Shown here: piece after piece, positions 42,055-51,476 of the stretch
How positions within the stretch are numbered: the first letter of the stretch is position 1
Layout: each line of letters starts with the position of its first letter
Assembly: GCA_965219005.1 (NCBI GenBank)
Contig: CBDCMS010000002.1
Coordinates: forward strand, 992,001-1,056,000
Source of the DNA: CAUZIZ01 sp965219005
Lineage (GTDB): Bacteria; Acidobacteriota; UBA6911; RPQK01; JAJDTT01
Direction: 5' to 3'
Length of the DNA stretch: 64,000 nucleotides
Notes under the pieces: model-generated
Seen by the model: only the letters and a program-made list of their open reading frames with translations
Told to the model about the DNA's origin: nothing
Database searches by the model: none
Program-made: the position numbers and the translations under genes

Positions 42055-42110
42055 GGTCGGGAGGAGAGAGCCGGACAACGGCACAGGCAAAGGCAAGGGA
42101 GGGAGCTAAA
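42055..42110 (+). repeat. Repeat fragment and AAGGCAAAGGCAAGG tract
   Basis: GGAGGAGAGAGCCGGACAAC matches part of the composite repeat at 40961, followed by AGGCAAAGGCAAGG. The latter motif recurs at 47318-47335 (as its complement) and at 60120-60165. Confidence 0.55.
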
Positions 42111-42119
42111 CACATACCT

Positions 42120-44642
42120 TCATTCAGGAAGAAAGACGATCGACTCCACGGCAACCCCAAGCTGTCGTGTGTCCCTGGAATCGGGCAAGACCTCATGCGG
42201 TACAAAGGTCTCACTGAGAAGGGAAATCTGAACCTCGTCTGCCTGGGGCGAACAATGCAGAAGGCCCAGGGACTTAGTCCACACACCCGGGCCGATCTGC
42301 TCCTCATGGATTGGTCGTCCGCAGGAAAGCACCGTGAGCCTGGAGCCTCGCGGCCCACCCCGTGCCAATCTAATCTTAACCGAGGCCGGCGCAAATCCGA
42401 GCCGCTTACGGGACACAGTTACGCTTGCCTTTCCATCAGTCCAGCGGACCAACCTTCCCAACCATCGCTCCTGGTCGTAGAATCCGGAATCCTTCAGGCC
42501 CCAGACCGAGGCCGTGGTCTTGACCCCGAAGTTGGGCGGGGAGGGGCTACCCTGAGATCGGTAGGCCAGCCGCAAGCTGGGGCTGCCCTGGATCGAATCG
42601 ATTGTGAAGACCTCGATCAGGTTTCGGCCGGAATGGAAAGAGTCCTCGGAGACAATGACTGACCAGAGACTCGTGTTTTCCGAGGGCTCCAACTCGAGTC
42701 GGGTAGTGGCTCGAATGATGCCGTTTATTGCTAGTGCCAGACCCTCTGTCCTACGCCTCTCCGGATTTGACTGGAGGTAACCCGTGACTTGTGCGGGAAC
42801 GAAGTCGGATGCCGGGTCCACCCGGTCGTAGAGGGCTGGAAGATCAAGCCAGGCAGCGTCTGTTGAACGTCCAGCAACACCAATCTCCTCAGGTCTCAGT
42901 CCTATCATCTCGAAACCTGCGGCCGATGTCGCCAAGAGACCTTGATCTCGTGATCCAAATAGATCAACCTTCCTCGCCGCCGACTGGTGTGTTCCCTCCG
43001 TGACCTGCTGCACTGGATAGCTGTCCCGTCGTAGAGCTCCCGCGAAGAAGATCGTTTTCCGTGTCCTTTCCGGGTTCTGGGTCTCTAGGGCGGAAGTGCC
43101 GTCGATCGCGACAGGGAGGCGCCCCCCGACATATTGGGCCAGGGTCGGCAAGATATCGATGGTCTCCAGGTGACGATCACGGACGCCGGGCGCAAAACTG
43201 CCTGCCGGAGGCTTGACCAGGAGAGGAACCGGAAGAATGTCCGGAAAGTTGGTGTCGGTGGGGTGTTTAAAGGAGTCCCCGGGTCGAAAGCTGGCGCCAT
43301 GGTCGGAAGTGACCACGATCAAGGAGCGGTCGTATAATTTCGCCGCCCGGGTCTGTTCCAGGAACCGCCCCAGCAACCGGTCCACGGTCCCAACCTGAAG
43401 CAAGTGGCGTTGGTAGGCCAGTTTCACAGAGGCTTCCTTGCTGCTCCACTTTTCCCCGGCGAGCAGGCCTCCGAGATGGGGCAGGGCAGCGTACTGTTTG
43501 CCGCTAGGAAGATAAAGGTAGGGCTCGTGAGGTAACAGGATATGCAGGAAATAGATTGGTGGTCGATCTCCCTCGGGCTGAATCGAATCGATTGCCGACA
43601 AGGCTGACTGCAAACGGTCACGGTCTCGCCACTCGATCCACTGATCCTTCCAAGCCTTAGAAGCCCCTTCAGCCAGGTCTTTCCAGCTTTGGTCGGCCGG
43701 GGGCAGGGATTCAGCCATTTTCGCCGGCAGCAGGAGGTGGAGGTACAGGATTCCCAGATCCGTCAATAGTAGGGTCGCCCGCGAGCCTCGCAGTTGGTCT
43801 AGCCTCGAACACAGCTCAGCGGGACAGAGACTTGTGATCGGTTCGAAGGTATAGACCTGGTGTGATTGGCTGAAGAGTGTGAGCAGGTTGTTGGGGTGGT
43901 GCTCGTATACAGGTAGTTTTTCGGGGTCGGGATAGTTCCCAGTTAGCAGGGCCGGTAGAGCCCAACCGGTACGATCACTGACCGCTGTCGCATTGCGGTA
44001 CCAGACGCTGTCCCGAGCCAGCTCCGAAAAACTTGGATATCTGACCGGATCAATCTGCCCTTCTTCGTCGAGAAGTGAGACCAAGGGGAGTTGGTCGAAG
44101 ACCACCATCAAGATCGGTGTCGTCGAGTGCGACTCCAAGCTGGGCACTGTGAGTGTCCCGTCCGCTGTCGCCACTTCCAGGGCCGAGCTCCTGAATAGAA
44201 ACCACACAGGGAAGAGCAGTAGGCCCGGCGTCAGCCAGGTAACGAACTGGCGTATCAGTGGAAGCCGAACATATGAGATGGAAAAGATCAGGCTGGCCAT
44301 CACTGCTACCACTATCAACAGCGCCCCGGGTCCCTCCCAGATTCTCTTGGAGGCTTGAAGTAGAAAAGCCGAGGTCAGAAGACAAACGGCCAGCCCCTGG
44401 AGCCATCGGTAACTGGATCGCCGGTCAACTAGCTGACCAGTCAAGGACAGAAGCAGGAAAGGTAAGGGAACGACCAGGATCAGAAAGCCGAGAAGCAGAA
44501 CGATTTCTACAGGTGTCAGCTTGTGGGCCACGAGGAACTGGAGGTTTTTCGAAATCAGGTCAAGAAGAGGCTGGGCTACCGCGTAGCTTGAGAGGGTGAA
44601 CAAGTGGAGACCGGCAAGCGTTAGCCCTGGCTTTCTGGCCAT
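42120..44642 (-). CDS. Membrane sulfatase-fold hydrolase (phosphoethanolamine/LTA-synthase-like)
   Basis: An 840-residue protein with five N-terminal TM helices (about residues 10-190) and an alkaline-phosphatase-fold domain: TPILMVVFDQLPLVSLL with the first metal Asp, NATAVSDRTGWALPALLTGNYPD with a Thr where sulfatases have Cys, FLHILLPHEPYLYLPSGKQ, and SLIVVTSDHGASFRPGDSFKHPTD with the DHG metal site. The C-terminal about 300 residues form a beta-rich region unlike standard members. The Thr nucleophile and TM layout suggest transfer or hydrolysis of phosphoglycerol/phosphoethanolamine-type groups at the outer face of the membrane rather than a classical Cys-sulfatase. Confidence 0.82.
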   Translation of the reverse strand: MARKPGLTLAGLHLFTLSSYAVAQPLLDLISKNLQFLVAHKLTPVEIVLLLGFLILVVPLPFLLLSLTGQLVDRRSSYRWLQGLAVCLLTSAFLLQASKRIWEGPGALLIVVAVMASLIFSISYVRLPLIRQFVTWLTPGLLLFPVWFLFRSSALEVATADGTLTVPSLESHSTTPILMVVFDQLPLVSLLDEEGQIDPVRYPSFSELARDSVWYRNATAVSDRTGWALPALLTGNYPDPEKLPVYEHHPNNLLTLFSQSHQVYTFEPITSLCPAELCSRLDQLRGSRATLLLTDLGILYLHLLLPAKMAESLPPADQSWKDLAEGASKAWKDQWIEWRDRDRLQSALSAIDSIQPEGDRPPIYFLHILLPHEPYLYLPSGKQYAALPHLGGLLAGEKWSSKEASVKLAYQRHLLQVGTVDRLLGRFLEQTRAAKLYDRSLIVVTSDHGASFRPGDSFKHPTDTNFPDILPVPLLVKPPAGSFAPGVRDRHLETIDILPTLAQYVGGRLPVAIDGTSALETQNPERTRKTIFFAGALRRDSYPVQQVTEGTHQSAARKVDLFGSRDQGLLATSAAGFEMIGLRPEEIGVAGRSTDAAWLDLPALYDRVDPASDFVPAQVTGYLQSNPERRRTEGLALAINGIIRATTRLELEPSENTSLWSVIVSEDSFHSGRNLIEVFTIDSIQGSPSLRLAYRSQGSPSPPNFGVKTTASVWGLKDSGFYDQERWLGRLVRWTDGKASVTVSRKRLGFAPASVKIRLARGGPRGSRLTVLSCGRPIHEEQIGPGVWTKSLGLLHCSPQADEVQISLLSETFVPHEVLPDSRDTRQLGVAVESIVFLPE

Positions 44643-44645
44643 CGC

Positions 44646-44793
44646 TTTTTAGGTTACAGGTTACAGGTTGCAGGTTACAGGTCGAAGGTTTGTCTGGGCC
44701 CGGCTCTTGCGTAGCTTCGGTCTCCAGGCCGAAATCTTTTTACTGTCGAACCCACTGGGTTCGACGAATGGCGGCTTGTAGACCAAAGCTACG
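44646..44793. repeat. GGTTACA direct repeats and CGTAGCTT inverted-repeat element
   Basis: Three to four GGTTACA units (44651-44680), then arms CGTAGCTTCGGTCT (44710-44723) and AGACCAAAGCTACG (44780-44793) around the palindrome GTCGAACCCA-C-TGGGTTCGAC (44745-44765). Same family as 20571 and 54600. Lies between MsrP and the sulfatase-fold gene. Confidence 0.75.
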
Positions 44794-44806
44794 AAGATGG
44801 ACGATT

Positions 44807-45823
44807 CTAACGAGCTCTCTGGCCCTTACGAAGGGGTCGCTGCAGGGTGCGGGGTTCATCGGGATACAGTTGAGCGACGTACTCTTCATAGCCGTTGAAG
44901 ATGGGTGTGACGAACCTCTCTTCGGTGTCCAGCCAGTAGGAGATGGCCTGAGTCCAGCGAGGATGGGGGATGTAGGGGTTGACGTTGGATATGAACCCGT
45001 ATTCATGTGGCTGTACCTGCCAGAAGGTGCCGGGTTCTTTTGTGAGCAGCTCGATCTTGGTGATGGACTTGGGGCTCTTGTAGCCGTACTTCCAGGGCGC
45101 CAACAGACGCACGGGTGCCCCATGCTGTTTTAACAGGGGGTTACCGTAGACACCGGTTGCCAGCAGCGTCAGCTCGTTCATCGCCTCATCCATCCTCAGC
45201 GCCTCATGGTACGGCCAGGGATAGAACGGGGCCTTCTTCAATCCTGGCATCTGGCTGGGTTTGAAGGCACTCGTGAAACGGATGAATCGAGCCGAGCTGG
45301 TAGGCTGAACCTTCTCGAGCAGCTTGCTCAGGGGAAACCCGCTCCAGGGCACGTTCATGGCCCATCTCTCGACACAGCGGAAGTGATACAGTCTTTCTTC
45401 GTGTTCGAAGGCAAATAAATCGTCCAGATCGAAGGTCTGCGGGCGTTCACATTCGCCCGAGACTTCTACTTTCCAAGGCTCGACCTCGAACTTTCCCACA
45501 TCCTTCCAGACTGGCCCTCCCTTTCCTGGAAGGAATTCGTAGAAGTTGTTGTGGGTTGCCGCTGCCTTCCGGGGCGTCAGCCGCTGATCAATTCCCTTGG
45601 GAAGCGGGAAGGTCTCGTTTCGAGTGGAAGGGAAAACGTCAGGGCGCTCCAAGGGGACGTCCAGGATTCCCTGTTTTGCTTCTGGGCCAGGGCCGCCCCC
45701 GAAGAGGGGAGTCGTACCCAGCATGCCCAGAGCGACAGTGGATAGAAATCTGCGCCTCTCGAAGAAGACTTCAGGTGGTGTCACCCGATTTGAGGCGATT
45801 GAGGCCCAGCGTCTTTCGGTCAA
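44807..45823 (-). CDS. msrP: Periplasmic methionine sulfoxide reductase catalytic subunit (MsrP)
   Basis: A 338-residue molybdenum-cofactor protein. Twin-arginine leader (FFERRRFLSTVALGML), NNFYEFLPGKGGPVW, PWKVEVSGECERP, then HFRCVERWAMNVPWSGFPLSKLLE with the Mo-ligand Cys, GVYGNPLLKQHGAPVRLLAPWKYGYKSPKSI, and CxxP-free C-terminal WYG-like LDTEERFVTPIFNGYEEY. It repairs methionine sulfoxide in periplasmic proteins. The haem-binding partner MsrQ normally adjacent is absent; the neighbour is a DUF1501 protein 7 bp upstream. Electron donation may therefore come from another cytochrome. The start is a TTG. Confidence 0.9.
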   Translation of the reverse strand: MTERRWASIASNRVTPPEVFFERRRFLSTVALGMLGTTPLFGGGPGPEAKQGILDVPLERPDVFPSTRNETFPLPKGIDQRLTPRKAAATHNNFYEFLPGKGGPVWKDVGKFEVEPWKVEVSGECERPQTFDLDDLFAFEHEERLYHFRCVERWAMNVPWSGFPLSKLLEKVQPTSSARFIRFTSAFKPSQMPGLKKAPFYPWPYHEALRMDEAMNELTLLATGVYGNPLLKQHGAPVRLLAPWKYGYKSPKSITKIELLTKEPGTFWQVQPHEYGFISNVNPYIPHPRWTQAISYWLDTEERFVTPIFNGYEEYVAQLYPDEPRTLQRPLRKGQRAR

Positions 45824-45830
45824 GCTACAA

Positions 45831-47279
45831 TCAGGACCACAGGTCCAAAAGGGGAGTCCCCTTCACCAACTCTCGAGGCTGCCCCAGGTGGTTGAGCACT
45901 TCCATGTCAGGATCGATGCCCAAAGTATAGTAGACGGTCGCCAGCAAATCGTTTGGATGGACCGGTTTCTCCTTGGGTGCCGAAGCGGTGTCGTCTGATT
46001 CGCCGTAGAGATGTCCCCCTGGGATGCCCGCGCCGGCCACCATCGCGGTGTAGCAGTAGGGCCAATGGTCTCGGCCATCCGGAGCGTTGGTATTACCGGA
46101 AGTGCTGACGCCCAGGCGCGGAGATCTCCCAAATTCACCGACCGCTACTACCAGGGTTTCGTCGAGCAGACCCCGGTCATGCATGTCCTCCAGAAGCGCT
46201 GAGAGGGCCTGATCTAGAACCGGGCAGTGGAGGTTCTTGAGCGGCTTGAAATTGGCAGCATGGGTGTCCCAGGCATCGACTTCGGGATTGCCGTTCGCCA
46301 CCGAGGGCCAATTCAGCTGTACGAAGCGAGTGCCCGCCTCAATCAGCCGGCGGGCCATCAGAGCCCCTTGGCCGAATGTAGTGCGCCCGTAGCGCTCACG
46401 GACCTTGGTGGTTTCCTGTTCTAGATCAAAGGCTTCGCGGGCCTTTCCGGAGAGTACAAGATCGAAGGCTCTTTCGTAGTACTCGTCCAGCGCATGCTGA
46501 TCGACGGCCTTCTCCAGCTCAGGCATCGATTCATTGATTCCCTTGAGCAAGTTGAAGCGGTCTCGTAGTCTTTCCGGGGGAACCTCTGCGCGCAGTGCCA
46601 GGTCGTCTAGTTTGATGGGCTTGTTGGGATCCTGATAGAGGCGATAAGGGTCGTAGGCCTTACCCAGAAATCCGGCTGCCCCGCCTTTTCCCACCACATT
46701 GGATTCCTGAAGAGGTCTAGGCATCTCTACGAAAGGCAGCACCGGTCCCTCGGGAGGGATCATCTTGGCGAGGTGTGAACCAACAGTAGGGAAGTCTGCA
46801 GGTGAAGGGGGCTCTAATTGACCTGACGGTGAGACTCTATCGGGAGGATATCCGGTCAGCATCTGGTAGATCGCGGCAGTGTGGTTGAAGAGTCCCTTCG
46901 GCGTGTAGCTCATGGATCTTATCAAGGTGCACTTGTCCACTTGCTGCGCCATGTTGGGCATGGTCTCGCTGAGCCAGATACCCGGAACTTTGGTCTTTAT
47001 GGGGCTGAACTCGCCCCGGATATTGGAGGGTGCATCCGGTTTGGGATCCCAGATGTCGATGTGACTCGGACCTCCCTGCAGGAACAACATGATCACGGAC
47101 TTGGCCGATCCGAAACCCTTCATGCCGACCAGGTCTACCGTCGCTGCTGCTTGCGCCTTTTCCCAGGAAAAGAAGTTCGCCAGGCTCAGGCCAAACAGTC
47201 CTACAGAACCGACACGCAGAAACTCTCGCCGTGTCGGGCCGTCACACAAATTACCACTACTACCCGGAATGACTAGCAT
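45831..47279 (-). CDS. DUF1501 domain-containing protein
   Basis: A 482-residue Tat-exported protein: TRREFLRVGSVGLFGLSLANFF leader; GSAKSVIMLFLQGGPSHIDIWDPKPDAP opening; CTLIRSMSYTPKGLFNHTAAIYQMLTG; GTRFVQLNWPSVANGNPEVDAWDTHAANF; TLVVAVGEFGRSPRLG; and the GRDHWPYCYTAMVAGAGIPGG end. This is a sulfatase-fold relative of unknown reaction, found with DUF1549/DUF1553 proteins in PVC and Acidobacteria. Here it is third behind a WD40-cytochrome and a PSD1 protein, in the same direction, and ahead of msrP. Confidence 0.92.
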   Translation of the reverse strand: MLVIPGSSGNLCDGPTRREFLRVGSVGLFGLSLANFFSWEKAQAAATVDLVGMKGFGSAKSVIMLFLQGGPSHIDIWDPKPDAPSNIRGEFSPIKTKVPGIWLSETMPNMAQQVDKCTLIRSMSYTPKGLFNHTAAIYQMLTGYPPDRVSPSGQLEPPSPADFPTVGSHLAKMIPPEGPVLPFVEMPRPLQESNVVGKGGAAGFLGKAYDPYRLYQDPNKPIKLDDLALRAEVPPERLRDRFNLLKGINESMPELEKAVDQHALDEYYERAFDLVLSGKAREAFDLEQETTKVRERYGRTTFGQGALMARRLIEAGTRFVQLNWPSVANGNPEVDAWDTHAANFKPLKNLHCPVLDQALSALLEDMHDRGLLDETLVVAVGEFGRSPRLGVSTSGNTNAPDGRDHWPYCYTAMVAGAGIPGGHLYGESDDTASAPKEKPVHPNDLLATVYYTLGIDPDMEVLNHLGQPRELVKGTPLLDLWS

Positions 47280-47376
47280 ATCACCCTCCTTGCATGCACC
47301 CGTCCAACGTTCTTCCCTTGCCCTTGCCTTTGCCTAATTCTTACTATATCCACCTACTACATCCAATCATCTCATC

Positions 47377-49878
47377 CTATCGATTAAACAGGAAGCCATT
47401 GCTATTGAGCAGAGCCCAAAGCAGGTCCTGGCCAGCGCGAGCCCGGCTGTCCGATTCATTCAAAACGCTCTCTGCCAACGCATTTTCGGCCGAGGTCGGG
47501 AAGCGGCTCAGGGTCGCCAGGTAGAGCTCTTCTACCAGTTCTTGATCGCTTGCTCCGGCCACTATCAGCGTCGAAACACGGCCCTCAGGATCTGCCACCG
47601 CCCGGGCGAGAGTGGGGCCATTCACAAGATTCAGCGCCTGCGGAAGGCTCATTTCCGATCTTCTTTCGCACTCACAGGGTTGTTCGCGCTGAGGACGCCC
47701 AAAAAGATCGAGGAACCCTCCACGTCCCACATGCGGATCGGGGAGCTGGGAGGCTCGAAAGTCCTCGGGTACGGTTGGGAAATCGAAGGAGGAGCCGGTC
47801 GCCATGGCGATGGCATCCGCCAGCTGCTCCGCCGTCAACCGACGCGGCCAGTGATGCGAGAAGTTGATGTTGTCGTGTTGGCTCCACTCGTTGGATTGGA
47901 AGGAAGCCTGGTAGGTTCGTGACTCCACGATGGTTTTGATCAGATGCTGCAAGTCGAAGTCGTGGTCGGTTAGGTCCTTGGCGAGAGCGTCGAGCAGAGC
48001 TTCGTTTATGGGTGGATTTGAAGCTCGAATATCGTCTACCGGTTCGATAATTCCCCGCCCAAAGAAGTAGCTCCACACCCGGTTGGCAACGGCTCGCGCA
48101 AAGAAAGGGTTGTCCTTTGAGGTAAGCCATTCCGCCAGAGCCGGACGCGAATCACCTTCTGGAATAGGGGGCGCGTGGGAACTGGACACGAGGTACTGGG
48201 CTCGCACCGGGCGCCCAGATTTGGGATGCATGACTCGGTTATCATGGCGCTTCTGATAGACGATCTCCTCGCCGCTCCTGAAGCCGGGCCTGATGCCCAC
48301 TGAGCCGAAGAAAGCAGCCATCTCGAAGTACTGGTTCTGTGTCCACTTCTCGAAGGGGTGATCGTGACATTGGCTGCAAACCATGCGCACCCCGAGAAAC
48401 AGCTGGGTCGTGGTTTCCATCGCCTCCTTCGGATTCCGGGCGACCCGGAAGAAGTTGGCTGCGGGTTCTTCTACATTGCTCCCCTTGGAGGTCAAGAGCT
48501 CCCGTACCAGGTCATCATAGGGCTTGTTTTCAGAGATGGATTGCTGCAGCCACTCCCGAAATCGCCACATGCCTTTGTCACCCAGAAACTTGCGGTTTAT
48601 CCGCAGCAAATCACCCCACTTCAGGCTCCAATGATCGACGTAACCATCGCTTCCAATCAGCTGGTCGATGGCCCGTTCGCGCTTTTCCTGGGGAGCGCCG
48701 CTGTCAGCAACAAAAGCCCGTGCCACTTCCGGCTGGGGTAACTGGCCCGTCAGATCGAGAAAGAGGCGCCGCAGGAATTCGGGGGCGTCAGCGGGCGGCG
48801 ACGGCTGAATTTTCAATCTTTTCAGCTTGCTATCGATGAGTCGATCAATGTAGTTGTGCTGCGGAAGCTGCACCCATTCGAATCCCGGCTCGGGGTTCAA
48901 GACCGTGATCGGGATGGTTACGAACTTCCCTTCGTAGCGGACTAATAGGGCACCCTCTCCTCGACGGACGCCGGTTATCTCAGCGCTCTCGGAGATACTG
49001 AAGTCTTCGACGTTGCTGCTGGCGATATGTGCCTCTCTGGTCACGTCGCGAGTGCTGCCATCGGCATAGTGAGCCAATACCACGACGCCTTGCTTGCGTC
49101 CCGGCTGGTGCATGAAAATTTCCGCGGGTAGGACTTCCAGCCTGGTAACACCGTCCTCGTTGGCATTACCAAAAGGAACGCCTGAGGAAATCCAGTCCAG
49201 CAGCGTGTCGTAGTAACGAGTCCCGATTTCTAGTTTGAGTCCACCTCCGTGAGCAACCTGTTGGGTGGGCTTGGCAAGCATCAGGCTGCGAGCGGGATCG
49301 GCCCGATTGAAACGCCTACCCGACATGTCGTAGAGCAGCGCCTGGTAATCGAACTCAGGGTCGTATCCGCGCAGCGAGAGCTTGAATCCATTCTTGCCCT
49401 TTGCGGACCCGTGACAGGTTCCCCCGGTACAACCCACCCGGTTCAGGACCGGGACAACGTCTCTCACGAAGGTGGGTTTGCGATCTTGGAAGGCTCCATC
49501 CGCCCGAAGGGGCAAGTCCACAGCGCGGCCTGATGCCTCCACGCGCAGCATGCCACTTCCGATCTTTTCAGCATGCAGAAAACCGTCCTCACCGATTCTG
49601 ACGATGTCATCGAGGGGGGTCAGCTGGGCAGAAGAAGTCAAGTCTACCTTCTCGCCAGTGGCCGCGATCCCGGTTACGAGGATCTTCCTGCCCTCTTTGA
49701 GCGTGGAGAAAACCAGGGGTGAGGGCTGAACCAGCAACTCCTCGATCTCGAGGTCAACCTGACCGACGACCTGTTTCCCTTCGCCATCTTTCTTGGCGGC
49801 GGTCGTCAGACTGAAGGTGAGAAGCAGAATGAAGCTAAAGAAGAAGTTTCTGTGCACGTCATTAAGCTGAAACTTCAT
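47377..49878 (-). CDS. PSD1-type protein with DUF1549 and DUF1553
   Basis: About 833 residues. Signal peptide (NFFFSFILLLTFSLTTAA), Ig-like N-terminal domain, an atypical haem-like VGCTGGTCHGSAKGKNGFKLSLRGYDPEFD site, DUF1549 (YIDRLIDSKLKRLKIQPS, LRRLFLDLTGQLPQPEVARAFV), and DUF1553 (ALAEWLTSKDNPFFARAVANRVWSYFFGRGIIEPVDDIR). The frame is open to 50085, but those extra 69 codons are translation of an intergenic repeat; the ATG at 49878 has AGGA 8 nt upstream and leads straight into the signal peptide. Function unknown; always linked to DUF1501. Confidence 0.9.
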   Translation of the reverse strand: MKFQLNDVHRNFFFSFILLLTFSLTTAAKKDGEGKQVVGQVDLEIEELLVQPSPLVFSTLKEGRKILVTGIAATGEKVDLTSSAQLTPLDDIVRIGEDGFLHAEKIGSGMLRVEASGRAVDLPLRADGAFQDRKPTFVRDVVPVLNRVGCTGGTCHGSAKGKNGFKLSLRGYDPEFDYQALLYDMSGRRFNRADPARSLMLAKPTQQVAHGGGLKLEIGTRYYDTLLDWISSGVPFGNANEDGVTRLEVLPAEIFMHQPGRKQGVVVLAHYADGSTRDVTREAHIASSNVEDFSISESAEITGVRRGEGALLVRYEGKFVTIPITVLNPEPGFEWVQLPQHNYIDRLIDSKLKRLKIQPSPPADAPEFLRRLFLDLTGQLPQPEVARAFVADSGAPQEKRERAIDQLIGSDGYVDHWSLKWGDLLRINRKFLGDKGMWRFREWLQQSISENKPYDDLVRELLTSKGSNVEEPAANFFRVARNPKEAMETTTQLFLGVRMVCSQCHDHPFEKWTQNQYFEMAAFFGSVGIRPGFRSGEEIVYQKRHDNRVMHPKSGRPVRAQYLVSSSHAPPIPEGDSRPALAEWLTSKDNPFFARAVANRVWSYFFGRGIIEPVDDIRASNPPINEALLDALAKDLTDHDFDLQHLIKTIVESRTYQASFQSNEWSQHDNINFSHHWPRRLTAEQLADAIAMATGSSFDFPTVPEDFRASQLPDPHVGRGGFLDLFGRPQREQPCECERRSEMSLPQALNLVNGPTLARAVADPEGRVSTLIVAGASDQELVEELYLATLSRFPTSAENALAESVLNESDSRARAGQDLLWALLNSNGFLFNR

Positions 49879-49932
49879 TTGGTTTTTCCTGAGGAACAAG
49901 GGTGTAACGCATTGACTCAGTGATCTTTTGGT

Positions 49933-50070
49933 CATGGAAGCCTGAAGCGCAAGCGAGGGGTTGGGAATCGGCAAGATCTTACTCAGGTCCCCAACCCCTC
50001 GCTCGCGCTTCAGGCTTCCATAGCTCGGGAAGTTTCTTTCGCGAATGGGGCCAGAACCGCTGGGGGGGGC
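49933..50070. repeat. CTTCAGG-module hairpin plus CTTTCTTTCGCGAAT module
   Basis: Two inverted copies of the module (CATGGAAGCCTGAAGCGC... at 49933-49965 and ...GCGCTTCAGGCTTCCAT at about 49990-50021) form a near-perfect 32-bp stem with a loop of about 24 bp. It continues into the minus-strand form of the GAAAGAAACTTCC module (50028-50052) and CCAGAACCGC. It overlaps only the non-genuine extension of the PSD1 frame. Confidence 0.8.
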
Positions 50071-50093
50071 ACTTATCTGAAGCATGTTTCGCT

Positions 50094-51476
50094 CTATTGA
50101 TTGGATGTGAGTTGATCCTGTTCCAGCGGCACTGGAGAAAACTCGCGCACGAGCTTACCCGACTGAGTACCGTAGATCCGGACGAGTCCGTCGAACCCGC
50201 CTGCAGCCAGCTCTTGACCATCGGGATGAAAGGCGATCGCGTAGATCCCGGAGTGGTCTCCTTTGCAAGTAGCGAAGCGGTCTCCAGTAGACAAGTCGTA
50301 GATCGGGATCTCGCTGGCTGCTCCGCCCATGGCGATCTTCCCACCATCCGGCGAAAATGCGAGAGCGAAGATCTCTCCGTCCTGAACCTCGAACTGCCGA
50401 ATCAGGGTCGAGTCATCGGCGATCAGCATTTTTCTGCCCCGATCCATTTTGTAGAAGTACCCGATCCGATCTTCGCCTCCAATGACCACGGCGTCGCGGC
50501 TGGGATGACGAACGACCACCGAGAGCTTCCCCCTCAATAGGTTGATGTTTTCGATGAAGGAACCCGTAGAAGCATCGACAAGCTTGGCGGCCCGGTCGCG
50601 TCCCACCGATAGGATACGTTTTCCATCGATGCCAAACACAGTCCCCAGGACCCAGTCCTCGTGGTGTCCCATCTTCAAGAGCTCACTGCCCCCCGCAGCC
50701 TCGAGCACGCGGACCGTATGGTCCGGACATCCGAAGACGACCTTGGATGCATCGGGAGAAAGGGATGCGCCTAAGATCGTATCCTGGCAGGAGGTGAACG
50801 ATCGCTTGAGCGTTTGCGTGGGTACATCCCAGAACTGGACCTCCCCGAAACGAGCCGGCGCTCCTCCGGCCGCCATCAAGGTTTGACCGTTACTGGAAAA
50901 TTCCAGGGACTGGATCCGGTCCGAGATCCCGACCAGCCGTGCTTCGATCCCGCTCGCATCCGTCCGGTGTAAAAGCACTTCCCGATAGCCGGAAACGGCC
51001 AGCAGCCCACCGTCGGGAGAGTAGCTGAGGGCGGTGATTACCGGGGGCAGACGGTAGGTAGGCGGTCGATCGGTCGCAGTCACTTGCCCAACCGCTTCAG
51101 GTGTGTCGTTCTGTGCTCCAGCGGCAATCCAAGATCGAAACCAACCGATCTGCTCTTCGGACAAAGCAGGCTGGCCCAGAGGCATGCGAGGCTTGCCCTC
51201 ACCCAGCAGAAAAGCGAGCACGAGGCTTTCGTCGGGGTTAGAGGGGATGAAGGTAGGGCCGCTTTTGCCGCCCTGTTGAAATCCCTCATAGTGGGTCAGG
51301 TCAAGCCCACCCTGTTTCACCGCGGGCTGATGACATCCCTGGCATTGGCGCTGGATGATGGGCCAGATCTGGCGCGAATAGCTGACGGCTTCAGCTGTCT
51401 CCCCCTCTTGAAGGCCGCTCGCCTGGAGGCTAGTAGCACCCAGAAGGAGAAGAACAAGCGGGAGGATTCGAGTCAT
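50094..51476 (-). CDS. Cytochrome c-WD40 repeat protein
   Basis: About 460 residues. Signal peptide MTRILPLVLLLLGATSLQA, then a PSD1-type cytochrome c start SYSRQIWPIIQRQCQGCHQPAVKQGGLDLTHYEG and LGEGKPRMPLGQPALSEEQIGWFRSWI. Seven or so WD40 repeats follow, each ending in the form ...L-x-G-G-x-D or equivalents (ALSYSPDGGLLAVSGYREV, GASLSPDASKVVFGCPDHTVRVLEA, ALAFSPDGGKIAMGG, AIAFHPDGQELAAGGFDGLVRIYG). First of the DUF1501 trio. Three start ATGs are repeated in tandem (ATGACTCTA units, 51476-51498); the last is chosen for the signal peptide. Confidence 0.88.
   Translation of the reverse strand: MTRILPLVLLLLGATSLQASGLQEGETAEAVSYSRQIWPIIQRQCQGCHQPAVKQGGLDLTHYEGFQQGGKSGPTFIPSNPDESLVLAFLLGEGKPRMPLGQPALSEEQIGWFRSWIAAGAQNDTPEAVGQVTATDRPPTYRLPPVITALSYSPDGGLLAVSGYREVLLHRTDASGIEARLVGISDRIQSLEFSSNGQTLMAAGGAPARFGEVQFWDVPTQTLKRSFTSCQDTILGASLSPDASKVVFGCPDHTVRVLEAAGGSELLKMGHHEDWVLGTVFGIDGKRILSVGRDRAAKLVDASTGSFIENINLLRGKLSVVVRHPSRDAVVIGGEDRIGYFYKMDRGRKMLIADDSTLIRQFEVQDGEIFALAFSPDGGKIAMGGAASEIPIYDLSTGDRFATCKGDHSGIYAIAFHPDGQELAAGGFDGLVRIYGTQSGKLVREFSPVPLEQDQLTSNQ

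Noticed and set aside
49879..50085. Longer N-terminus for the PSD1 protein
   Set aside because: The sequence is repeat-derived and precedes a normal signal peptide with its own Shine-Dalgarno.
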